Below are positions 54,111-64,000 of a DNA stretch of 64,000 bases, piece after piece (position 1 is the stretch's first letter; each line of letters begins with the position of its first letter). The notes under the pieces were generated by a model that saw only the letters and a list, made by a program, of their open reading frames with translations, searched no databases and was not told the origin of the DNA. The translations under genes were made by a program, and so were the position numbers. Source of the stretch: Typha latifolia (taxonomy: Eukaryota > Streptophyta > Magnoliopsida > Poales > Typhaceae); NCBI GenBank assembly GCA_019914945.1, contig CM034109.1, forward strand, positions 4,340,001 through 4,404,000, read 5' to 3'.

Positions 54111-56717
54111 TCTGTGAAAGCAATATAGAATAATTTAGATGATTCTAACTTTTCTGTTTACGGCAAACTAATATTTGCACTTTAGTTAGGATCACATTGG
54201 GTTTTTCATGCAATTGGCCTATACCATATCGGTAAAGTGCAATTTCTCCTTTTCCTTTTAGCATGCATGCATGAAGATGTAGTTTTCTAGTTACTGAATT
54301 ATGAAAAAAATTATTTCCAGGAGTAAGTTGGATTTGGACATAGCAGTTATCAAGTACTTTGCATCAACATATAATAGTGCTAGGATAAAAATTAGAATTG
54401 GCATAAAATGTGGACTTACCCTAAGATAAAGGAAAATTTTATCCTTATTTCTTATTGGATGTTTGGTTGCAAAAATAAGAATAAATGTTTGGATAAAATA
54501 GAGTTTGATTGCGAAAGTTGGGATAATGATAAAATTGATAAAATTGACCTTGTTACCCTTTTCCTCGTTTAATGTAAATAAATATTTATTTTTCTAGATA
54601 AAGATAGTATATAGATTTTAAATTCAATAGAAATTATAATTTTATTTTACAACTATTATATTACCATATCATGATTATTTTTAGAATTTTTGGCCAAAAA
54701 TTAATTTAACTTATTTCACCATAATTTAAATTATAGATATCATCATAAATAGACATATCATATTAAACATTTTCACTACAAACATAGTATATTATAATCA
54801 CATTATAACTCGTAAATTTGGTAATTATATTATAGTCATACTACAATTCAGTAATCTATTACAATATATTGGAATCAAGAGAGCAAATTGGTTAATTATA
54901 TTTTGGGATAAAAACGTGGGATAATTCCTTTCTTTATTTATTTAACACATCGGCAATCAAGTTCTAAGATAAACGAGAATTTGGCAAGAATAGAGAGACC
55001 CACCCCTTATCACTCGCTGGTTGCCAAGTTTCAAGGCAAACTAGTATACACTTCAGTTTCCATATCCAAAGCCACTTTTGACCTCGGTATCTCCCCCATG
55101 ATTGCACACCATTTTTGGCCAAGAGAAACAGAGTTGACCTATCCACAGCTCGGTGTATCCATCCAGATAAAGGTTATATTCTCAAAACTCTAGAATATAT
55201 CTATATATTATAGTGGTGCTGCAGCAATCAAATGATAGACTACCACTGAGATAATACTCGATTACAACATCATTTCTGGTGGGGGTGGAAGGGGCCCATC
55301 CACTACCCGAAAGACGAAGCCACAACCGCACAAATTCCTATACTCTATCGCTATCGAAACGCATGGTGGCGCGCCTTCTAAGCAGATAGAGACACGCCTA
55401 TAGCGCGTGCTCCGAGAGGCCGAGACAAAAGATAAAAGGAAACTTACATATGGCACCCTGCCTTTTAATCAAATTACAATTTTTATAATATAGTTTCACT
55501 ATTTTTATCCATAAAATACCATACCATTTTCTCCCTTAGTTAAACTTAACTAAATCTCTATATTAAGTTAACTATATTAAAAAGACTACCAAAATATCCT
55601 CAATTAAGTTATACTTACTCAATGGAACTAAACCTAACTCAACTAAACATAACCTATACTAAGGGCATTTTAGTCATTTAGAAATAAAATATCTGCAATT
55701 AACGGAATGTTCTTGTTGTGTTAGATCAAATTAAAACCAGAATATTTCTCTAATTTTATTTATAATAGTTTACTCCCTTATAATGATATTTTAATTAAAA
55801 CTATTATTTTTTTGTTATATTTGACTGATCTATAAATCGAATTTGAAGATGCTCATTAGAGATAAAATTATAAATAATTTAATTAATCTTTTCAATATAT
55901 TTAAAATAATACTTTATCAAATTTGAGATGTAAATTGGTCGTATATATAATGAAAAATATAGCGGTTTAGGCCTGATCGCAATGGCGTAAAATATAATTT
56001 ATCTGTTTTATTATCTTATTACGTGTTAATTGTAATTACCTTCTTTCCACCTAGTTAATTACGTAAGAATTGCCGCCACGAGGCTCTTTTAAGGCATGAA
56101 ACTTGGACGGTCGCTTAGGGCCCCCATTCAACTAAGAAAGGCCCATAAGACTTATAATATATACATACTGCATGCCCCATGCATTACGTACTTATGGGAC
56201 TAATTTTACCATTTTATACATTAAGTTAACTTAGAAGTTAGAAGTAGTCTATTCTCGTCTGCAAGTATTTTTTTTTATTTTTTATTTCAAGATTCCATTG
56301 TGCTTATAACTTGCTAATCATAGACCATTCTGTAGTTATGGTAATGAGATAGATGATACGGATCAATTAAGGAGAGAATCGTCAGGGTGTGTCTTAAGTT
56401 GTCACTTCGAGAAAACTTGCTCTTTTGATGTTAGACTAAATATCCATTTTCAAAGGCTTAAAGATTCAACGGAAATTTTAAAAACTAAATGGTATTTCGC
56501 TCCGTATTGAACAATAAAATGAAAGGAACTAACTGGACGTGATATGTAAAGTATTATATTCAGCTGGCATGCACCCCATAATAGTTGATGAATTATTTAA
56601 TTTCGGTTGTTAGTTTTAGGTTAAGAATGGTCTGTGTCACTGATATTGTCTTTCAATTTCTACTGTTTTTTACTTGCTTGATAGGCCAAGCGTTCATGCA
56701 TGCAACATTTTGAGAAT
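54111..56717. other. AT-rich stretch without a recognised feature
   Basis: No domain, LTR pair or RNA gene was recognised. Short frames (60-70 residues) are not supported. Some phrases, such as TTGGATGTTTGGTTG near 54465, recall ends of plant MITEs, but no matching inverted end was found. Candidate original host DNA. Confidence 0.45.
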
Positions 56718-57089
56718 CCGCTGGAATGATGTGGCATAAATACTCCACTTGTGGTACTCCCCATAGGCACTTGGACTTTCTGTTCTTTAATTAGTTTTGC
56801 TTCAACAAATTCAGCACATCCTCCAAATGCCGCCAATGCTCCAATTTAGTCTTGGTAGCAATACACCAAAATATCGTCAAAAAATACTAAGGCATACCTT
56901 CACAAGAGAGGCCAAAATATATCATTCATGAGGCTTTGAAAGGTAGCTAGAGCATTAGTGAAACCAAAAGGCATCATCTGGAACTTGTAATGCCCGTTCG
57001 GAGTACGAAACACAGTTTTGTGCACATCCGCCGGGTGAACTCTAATTTGATGATACCCGACCCTCAAGTTAAGCTTGCTGAATATAATA
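56718..57089 (-). pseudogene. RT fragment of J
   Basis: Minus strand from 57089: [20 protein letters not shown] (motif A Asp changed to Asn), [35 protein letters not shown], stop, YALVFFDDILVY (FxDD box), then shifted to VPQVEYLCHII. Closest to E. Confidence 0.87.
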
Positions 57090-58415
57090 TGTCACGCCTC
57101 GATCCGGGAACATGATGGCCGTGAATCATGAATCTCTAGGATAAAACTCGGAGAAAACATGAAAGACCAAATAGTAATCAAATCCTAAAATAGATTGACA
57201 CAGCGAAAATGGTATTCAGTATTCAAAGTCCTCACTAAGCAGCTTCTAAAATTCCTGCAAAATAATAAGTCCTCATGAGCTAGACGCCTAGCAAGTAACC
57301 CGCTCTACTAATAATATGTCTAATGACAAAGATCAACATGTGATATATATAGTAGCAAAAAAAGAATCATAATAATAATATATAAGCCATCTTGAAAAAT
57401 AAATAATTTTCTTGTCTCTTATATTGAATTTCAAAATCTATATATACTAAATTAGAATCATAAATTATTCATATTAGGTCATTTTGAATAAATCAATATA
57501 AAATGAATCAATCTCCACTAAAAGTGTATTTTCATGGAAATCAAATCATAAATTATTCATATTAACACAACCTGAATAAATTAGCATAAAATGAATCTCC
57601 ACTAAAGTGTATTATCATGAAAATTGAAATATAAATCATTTATAATATCTCAATTTTAATAAATCAATATAAAAGCAGTCAATATCTGCCAAAAGTGTAC
57701 TATCATGGAAACCCACCAAAATTGATAAAATGCTATATTGTATCAGTAATGGTACCGTACTCTGACTCGTGGCCATATCGCACTACCTAGTCACCATCGG
57801 GATGGCGCCCGAGACTTTTCTAGATAGTCGATATATCTAGGGTCATAGTAGGTACTATACAGTGCCCTACTGACTTTTTCACTATCCGTTGAGAAAGATT
57901 AGAGTCACCAAGACAAAAATCCAAGAATCTTTTCCCTAATCCCGCCAAAGTCATTTGGTAGCAAGTCGCAATGTTACATTCCTAGACTTATCTTCTTGAA
58001 AACAAATTGGATTCCAAATCTCACTTTTATCAGTATTCAACTATACTAATTCATCCTGAATCTCAAGTATCAAAATCCTCAATCACCAAAATTCTCAATT
58101 CTTCAAATACAATATATACACGAATAATCCATAAATTCAAATACTACTATTTAATCTAATATATATATATAATATAAATCATCCTTAATAAGTTAGAAAA
58201 CACAAATAAATAATAATCTAATATTTAATCTTGCAAAATTTCACGTCTCAAAAATAATATTTTATTGATCATATTCTAAAAAAATAAAGATCTCTTATAT
58301 TTTATTTATGGAAAATAAAATATATTAGCATAAAGATTTCCTCTGTTATTTTCTAAAAATAAAATATAATAATAAATACTTTTTTTACAAATCCGAAATT
58401 CCTTTAAATTGAAGT
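57090..58415 (-). repeat. LTR I, partial, inside J
   Basis: It starts TGTCACGCCTCGATCC at 57090 after taata. It has a CCTCACTAAGCAGC...CTAGCAAGTAACC block near 57230-57300 like the end blocks of G and L, and a GC-rich hyphenated block at 57760-57870. The right edge does not show a clean ACA end and merges with J near 58415, so it is truncated. Confidence 0.6.
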
Positions 58416-58609
58416 AATACCAAATTGATAGGCTCTGATACCAAATTGATAGATTCTTGTACCAAAGATTAGGGTAGATAGATGATAGAGAGGCAAGAAA
58501 TCAATATTCCAATGACATAATGAAGTTGGCTGTCATGCACATATTTATAGAGGCTAGCCAATAAGTCCTAAAACAATATATAACCCTAATTCTAGAGGAT
58601 TCCCGCCGA

Positions 58610-58805
58610 TCACGTTTGAACGCGCCCGATCACACCAAAAGACGTTCTCTGTATGTGCGAACGCGATGCAGGCGTTCGAATGCGGGCGTTCGAACTCGCC
58701 CGACCGCATTCGAACGCACAATATGCGTTATTTGTATTTGCGAACCTGATGTAGGCATTCGCAAGGGCGTTCGAACGCGACCCCACCTGCGTTCGAACGC
58801 GACTT
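58610..58805 (-). promoter_or_regulatory. U3 palindrome cluster (module alpha) in J
   Basis: Sites such as GGCGTTCGAACGCGACC and TGCGTTCGAACGCGACT, with GCGAACGCGATGCAGGC half units, upstream on the minus strand of the TATA-like site near 58545. Confidence 0.6.
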
Positions 58806-58873
58806 ATAGGAATTTTATTGTAATGAAAATAAACAATTAATGCAATAAGAAAACATCCTAACTAAGTATATCA

Positions 58874-59341
58874 GACTTGTCTTAGACTAACCCTAAAGGC
58901 TTATACGACTCGAACTAGGACTTGCCTTAGAGGCTTACATGACTTAATTGAACTTGCCTTAGTGGCTTACATGACTTAACTAGATTTGCCTTAAGTGCTT
59001 ACATAAGAGATAAACATAACTTAGCTAAATCAGCTTCTTTATCCTTCTCGGATTGATTCTTTGTTTTGCCATAAATAGATTCTAAATCTGGAGAAACCTT
59101 GAATATGAAACTTGTAGATCAGAACGTCTTCGATATTCTCCAAGTAGTTTCATAATATTTGGTCATCTACAGAGTATCTTTCAAATATTTTTCCAAAATT
59201 ACAGAGAGCTAAATTAGTTAACTAACCATTTCTAAGCTAATAAGACTCTGATTAAAGCAAATAAACATATAAAATAACTAGACTCAATCCATTAAGCCCA
59301 ATCTCCCCTTGATGTAATCCGATCTGACCGAGTTCGCATCA
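58874..59341 (-). repeat. 3' LTR of H, incomplete
   Basis: It starts (minus) TGATGCGAACTCGG at 59341, has module beta, and matches the 5' LTR through the GCCTTAGAGGCTTACATGACT repeats, then stops at 58874 against J. The remainder of the LTR was not found on the other side of J. Confidence 0.8.
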
Positions 59342-60061
59342 ATCCGCCACGCTTCCAACCACCTTGTCCTCAAGGTGTCCATAGTGATTTCCAAACCTTC
59401 GTTCGTTCTCAAACTTTATATCCTCGATCTTCGTGTGGGTCTTGTCTACCACGAGTAGGAGGGGCCCATGGTGGGTTCTACTCTAGGGCCCACTGTTTTG
59501 AGCCATAGTCTGTCCTAGCCATGGGTGGCTAGAGCCAAGGTCTTAGCACATGTGGCTTGGACCAAAAGTGCCTAGATCACCACTGATGGAAAGTTAGAGT
59601 TTTTGGCCATAGCTTCCACCATGGGTGGGGAAGATGGCAATTTGCAAGGTGGATGGCTCAATTTGCAAGGATGAAGAGTGCTCCACCTCAATCGGAGGAG
59701 GGATGGTTACCGCGGTTTGGATGGTCTCCATGGTTTCATCATTATTAGTGCTTGAAGGTGGAGATGGTGCATGTTCCATGGTGGCCGACGGCGCTAGCGG
59801 TGCGGGGTGACCATGTTGGGCTAGGTGAACGACTGTCAATGCTTGGATTGCCTTCTCGATCCTCTCAAAGCTTTCTGCGTCTCTCTTTGATGATTCTTAC
59901 AACGAGTTTGTGGACTCTACCAAGGCCTTTGCCTACGATGGTGGTTCATTACTAACGGAGATGGAGACGAATTTTTGGTCCTCCATGGATGCGATCTCCC
60001 CTAGGTTAGCTTTGGATCATGTGTTCACCATTGTCCGAGGAACGTCGACTCTGATACCAAT
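59342..60061 (-). pseudogene. Internal region of H: leader and gag start
   Basis: Homology to the leaders of D and A (the GACCATGGAGGACC-type stretch, near 59990). One open frame of 81 residues (59839 to 59594; Pro/Thr/Ile-rich, EHAPSPPSSTNNDETMETIQ) and no known domain. Too small for a full gag. Confidence 0.6.
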
Positions 60062-60974
60062 TGTTATGGACCAAATCTGGAATGATTTGTCTATAGGATG
60101 ATTATGAAAATTTAAGTGGTAGTAGCCTCACAAGATAGGGCTAATGGTTTTGGTTTCACATCAATCGAATGTCTAAATGGAAAGATATAATTAAAATAAT
60201 AGAGCAAGGTCAAAATGGGGCAGAATATTAAATATCCGACATTGGGGCAATCGTCGGAGGGTAGTGGACGGTCGTAAGATAGAGTGGCTATTGGAGATGA
60301 TGGTGGCTATGGGTTGGAGGTAGAATTAGAGTTTCTAACTTAGATCCACTCCTAAAAAAATAACAACGATCTAATGGCTATGGTAAAAGATAAGGACGAT
60401 AAGTAACGCAAGGTAAAAAAACATAACTTAACTTAACTTAATATTTCTTTCATTCAATTCCATGCTAAACAAAGAACCCCAGCCTCTTTATATATAGAGA
60501 TCGAGTATAATGAGTCCTACTCGGACTAGCCCTAAAGGCTTATACGACTCGAACTAGGACTTACCTTAGAGGCTTACATGACTCAATTGAATTTGCCTTA
60601 ATGGCTTACATGACTTAACTAGACTTGCCTTAAGTGTTTACATAAGAGATAATCATAACCTAAAAATAAACATGACTTAGCTAAATTAGCTTTCCTTACC
60701 CTTCTCAAATTGATTCTTCGTTCTTCCATAGATAGAATCTGAATCTGAAAAAACCTTGGATACGAAAGTTGTAGATTAGGACGTCTTCGATCTTTTCCAA
60801 GTGCATAATATTTGGTTATTTGTGGAATATTCTTCGAATATTTTTCTGAAACTGCGTAGAGCTAAATTAGTTAACTAATAAATTCTAATATAATAAGACT
60901 CTAATTAAAGCAAATAAGCAGATAAGATAACTAGACTCCCTTTGATGTGATTCGATCTGACCTAATACACATCA
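60062..60974 (-). repeat. 5' LTR of H (chimeric)
   Basis: Minus strand: starts TGATGTGTATTAGG with E-type U3, TATATATAAAGAGG near 60500-60487, then D/A-type R-U5 (CCATAGCCACCATCATCTCC block and CCACTACCCTCCGACG) and ends GGTCCATAACA. Right flank ggcag (60975-60979); no left partner. Confidence 0.85.
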
Positions 60975-61142
60975 GGCAGTGAGGGTGAGGAGTCACTCAA
61001 TGACTCGGGTCCTAAATGCACTACTGGATGCTACCTAGGGCTTCCATGCGAGGAGAGGAATGTTTCCTACAGGTTGGGAAAAGGCGACATCGGTGGGGAT
61101 AGCCGAAAAAGGATAGCAATCTAGCGAGGAGAGGCTACCAAG
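60975..61142. other. Short flank between H and L
   Basis: 168 bp, moderately GC-rich, nothing recognised. Confidence 0.5.
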
Positions 61143-62451
61143 TGAAATACCCACCTCCAAATACGCGTGCTCCTCACATGGGTAGAACCCACGTGATTTC
61201 CACGTGACCTGATGGTCAATTTTTATATATAATATATAGAATAAAACCCGATATTTTCATAAATAAAAATAAGCTAAATGAAATTTAAATTACCATAGAC
61301 CGCAATAAGCCCTAAAATATGTATTCATATACCTTAGACAAATGCTCGTGTAGGGGCTATAATTTATATAACTTTTTTTTTAAAATACTAAAATTAATAA
61401 AGAAAAGTATAATCATATCTTCAACAGCTCCACATACTTGGGGTCATCTACTGATCTGAAAAATGTTTCCACAAAAAGGTGGTGAGCATAGAGCTCAGCA
61501 AGTACACATCTCTACAATTTAAAAATAGGATAATGAAAGATATTACATGGTACATATGTGTGCCAACATGACTATAGTAATACGTCTATGCAACATATTC
61601 ATATCAATAGCTCACATGTATTAAATAAAAAATATATGATTTGTATTATTTAAACTATTAAATCATTTATATCAAGCTCACACTAAGTCATAGCCATAAT
61701 TATTATAACATGCTCAAAGAGCTATCCACTACAAAATAAACATAAGGTCACACATCATCTCAAACATTAAGGAGGGATAGATAACTAGCGGTCATGGCGC
61801 CTATACATGCCTAGCGACGCTGCATATGACTGGTTGGTTTATGGCCGCCGACTAAGAACCCTAATCATAGGCCCATCATCATCAAAATTATCACCACTCT
61901 AATAAATCATCGTACAGAGCAAAATCATCACTTGTAGCTGAATCATTGCATAGAATTGAATCATCGCATAGAATTGAATCACCGCATATGGAGGAAAAGT
62001 GCTCACAGCTCAATAGACGCTCTGACCCTGTGTCATCGAGTACTGCTATGTCTACGACCCCTACCTCTCAATCATAATTTCAGATCACCTAGTGTCTAGT
62101 CTTAGTACTCGGTAGTGTTATGCCTGCCCAAGCCAACGTACGTGGTGCTTGATAGTCCCTCTTGACCTCACAACCTCAGGCATTGGTCAATATAAATATA
62201 GGTAATAAATATAAATTTTGCCCCTTAACCCTAGGCTAACCGGGTAAACAGACACTATTGAGACGAAACTTAACTACAGGGTGATATGTGTAGGTGGTGG
62301 AGTGATTAATATTATCAATCGTAAGACATGCATATCGAAAATATCATAATCAGAAATACTCCAATAATCCATGAATAACTATGACGTAGTAAGTTAAATA
62401 TAATTATGCTGAACAATGAATAAACATCTATCTATGTATGATATGAATATG
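61143..62451 (-). repeat. LTR L, partial relative of G
   Basis: It starts TGAAATACCCACCTCC and parallels G from 25916 through the GTGTTCCTCACG-like block, GTTTCCACAAAAAGGTGGTGAG (61466-61487) and the TGCCTAGCGACGCTGCATATG block (61808-61828). It stops where C3 begins; the GC-rich half is missing. Confidence 0.78.
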
Positions 62452-63066
62452 TGATACGATATCCCCTTTTGGCCAAGGTTCAATCCTTTCTGATTTTCAG
62501 ATTTGGACAAGATTTAACACGGAACTTTGGAAATAGATCTTGAATTATGCCATCGTCAGATTGACGTTTTGATTGTTGTAGCCCTAGAAAAGAGATTTTC
62601 AACAAATCAAGTTTTAGGCGAATTGGGTATCGGGATCTCGAGATATCGTCCGATTAGTTGACGAACGTCGGGGAGTCTGTCTTAGGATCCATGGATGGAG
62701 GCACGAAATCCTTGGCGATGGTGGAGGTTGATGGACCAGCGTTAATGGGGTGGCACCGGTGAATAAGTGGTGGTGGTAGAGTTATGAGTGATGGAAGTGT
62801 TAGGGCAAAGTGATGGATAGATTGGAAGAAGGGGGATGAATGGGCCGCCTCTAAGGGACTAGGGTGATTGGCCGATCGAGGGAGGCTAAAAGCGGCGATG
62901 CTAGGGAATGAGAGAATGGGAGAGAAGAAGATGAAGGAGATAAGGCAAATCTCAATTCATTCAATAATGATTCCATGGTTGCCATCCACACCTTTAGAAG
63001 CTAACAAAATAATTTAAAAATGGCAATTATTAATCCTAAAATAGTAGATTTTTGCCGATCGCATTC
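62452..63066 (-). repeat. LTR C3, truncated solo LTR of family C
   Basis: It starts TGATACGAT like C1 and shares R-U5 with it (GGATCCATGGATGGAGGC near 62686, CTAAGGGACTAGGGTGATTGG near 62851). It ends at CGATCGCATTC, just at the beginning of the TTCGAACG cluster, against the next element. It lacks the 42-bp primer-site units. Confidence 0.83.
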
Positions 63067-63910
63067 TGTTATGACAAATTAAGAAACACTCTCAAGGCAT
63101 GAATCTATGGAGTAGATCGGCAAGCAAGGTATCGATCCCACAAGGACTTGTTTGAAAACTTGAAGTGTTTGAAAATCTTAAAAATAATTTTAATCTAGTT
63201 GGAAAATATGTTTAGGAGATTTATGGAGAAAGAAAACCTTCTTGCAAATTTCTTTTAATTACTTGTGAGAAATAAGGTCTTGGAATCCACTTGTAGATAA
63301 CATATTTCTATTAGATATTATAAATCTCTTTTTTTTCTACGATTCACCCAGAAATCAATCACTAGTGGATCGAAAGATTATCTTTGAATGACCAATTCAA
63401 TTTTCATAAAAATTATGTTCTTCCTTCAATTTTAGAAAATATGGAGTAAGAATTTTAAATCATTAGATGTATCCTATTTATGAAAAACACATAATATCTA
63501 AATTCTAAACAACAAATTTAAAGTAGAAGAAAGAAGAACCTATTTAGCAATTAAGAATACATAAGAGATTTAGAATAAAAGAATTATGTTCTCAACAAGC
63601 TTCATCCTTAACCTTAAAAAAATTAGAAATTCATTTTAGTAGTTCATAACACAACTTGAATAAAAATAAACATGAGATTTAGCACTAGATAGTTGTATAA
63701 TACTTCTTTCAAAAACAAGAGATTACGCTAAAAGAAGATCAGAATATGAACTTTGCTGACTTACAAAGATTGAAATTTCTTCGAATGTGCTCTATTGTCG
63801 CCAATTGAATTGAAACAATTGTAAGTTTGAATACTGAATTTTAAACTAAAACTCTTTAAAAGAACAAATCTATTTAGAGGAAAATGCAAAAAAAATCTTG
63901 TGAACTGCAA
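63067..63910 (+). repeat. Probable LTR or leader of an Athila/Tat-like element
   Basis: It starts TGTTATGACAAATTAAG right after C3, AT-rich, with a GTATCGATCCCACAAGGAC block (63130) often seen in such LTRs. No primer site was identified. RT follows directly, so gag, protease and probably part of the LTR are missing. Confidence 0.5.
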
Positions 63911-64000
63911 CGGAGGTTAAATCCTATGATGAAGAATGTTGTTAGAGCTGAAGTGCTAAAATTATTAGATGCGGGTATTATCTACCCAATTTTGAATAGT
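63911..64000 (+). pseudogene. Start of Athila/Tat-type reverse transcriptase, cut by window end
   Basis: Reading QRRLNPMMKNVVRAEVLKLL then DAGIIYPILNS. This is the conserved beginning of RT in the Athila/Tat clade (RRLNPxMKEVVxKEVLKLLxAGIIYPIS). It is open to the edge of the window. Activity cannot be judged. Confidence 0.87.

Larger units (their letters stand above)
56718..58873 (-). mobile_element. Element J: RT fragment and LTR of an F1/E-type element, split by LTR I
   Basis: RT piece at 56718-57089, insertion I from 57090, then a short LTR whose outer edge (minus) starts TGATATACTTAG at 58873. PBS-like copies (58416-58450) survive but most of R-U5, gag, protease and the 3' half are gone. 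Module alpha is at 58610-58805 and a TATA-like ATTTATAG at 58543. The left end is truncated within RT. Confidence 0.75.
58874..60974 (-). mobile_element. Element H: short non-autonomous element with chimeric LTRs
   Basis: 5' LTR 60062-60974, internal region of 721 bp, 3' LTR 58874-59341 (cut by J). Minus strand: primer site TGGTATCAGAGTC (60059 to 60047), leader homologous to D and A, purine tract with GGAAGCGTGGCGGAT (59357 to 59342). Only about 80 gag-leader residues are open. The LTR starts with module beta like E and ends like D. Confidence 0.83.

Noticed and set aside
54370..54990. Possible MITE (TTGGATGTTTGGTTG and repeated GGGATAA/TTATCC-like phrases)
   Set aside because: No terminal inverted repeat or target duplication could be paired.

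Overview
This is plant (angiosperm) nuclear DNA from a repeat-dominated region. I find no host gene, tRNA, rRNA or CRISPR array. Nearly all 64 kb can be assigned to LTR retrotransposons and to solo LTRs nested inside one another. The evidence is plant-type TGGTATCAGAGC primer-binding sites (initiator Met tRNA), polypurine tracts, LTRs ending in TG...CA, 5-bp target-site duplications (TSDs), and recognisable but broken gag, protease, RT, RNase H, integrase and chromodomain pieces. The clade of plant cannot be fixed from this window. Family letters below are local names.

Layout. 1-659: AT-rich flank. 660-6547: A, a gag-only Ty3-like element split by solo LTR B1 (1615-4319). 7261-9062: K, the 5' LTR and gag of a Ty3 element, fused to a 3' scrap of a B LTR (9063-9237). 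9238-15707: N, a minus-strand Ty1-copia (Sirevirus-like) element with gag to RNase H and its 5' LTR. 15708-16473: LTR M. 16639-23573: solo LTR B2, carrying solo LTR B3 (19239-23382), which carries solo LTR C1 (20329-21328). 23574-25739: Sirevirus-like remnant. 25740-31614: F1, a minus-strand Ty3 chromovirus-type element whose 3' LTR holds solo LTR G (25916-28666). 31737-53427: F2, a minus-strand Ty3 element that carries C2 (33434-34359), D (49433-52832) and B4 (35646-47922). B4 in turn carries the plus-strand Ty3 element E (38671-47495), and E carries B5 (43051-46091). 53428-54110: copia gag remnant. 54111-56717: nothing recognised. 56718-58873: J, with LTR I inside. 58874-60974: H, a short non-autonomous element. 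61143-62451: L (G-like LTR). 62452-63066: C3. 63067-64000: an Athila/Tat-type element that starts RT at the window edge.

How it fits together. Many insertion junctions close exactly when the insert is removed: TSDs accgg, gggtg, gctag, catct, ataga, ataac, ggatc and aggta are perfect, and several others have one mismatch. The order of insertion can therefore be read, up to four levels deep (F2 > B4 > E > B5). No element looks autonomous: all have stops, frameshifts, deletions or missing domains, and A, D and H carry gag or less.

The most interesting signal is in the LTRs. (1) Two palindromic U3 modules recur. Module alpha is a cluster of GCGTTCGAACGC-like palindromes just upstream of the TATA box. 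Module beta is an AGACTCAAT/ATTGAGTCT palindrome near the LTR start. They are attached to different R-U5 parts, and alpha is present in both Ty3 LTRs and the Ty1-copia LTR. LTR H is a visible chimera with one terminus from each of two families. (2) In families C, E and K the 3' end of the LTR carries serial copies of the primer-binding site followed by the LTR terminus, as if the LTR had grown stepwise outward over its own PBS.
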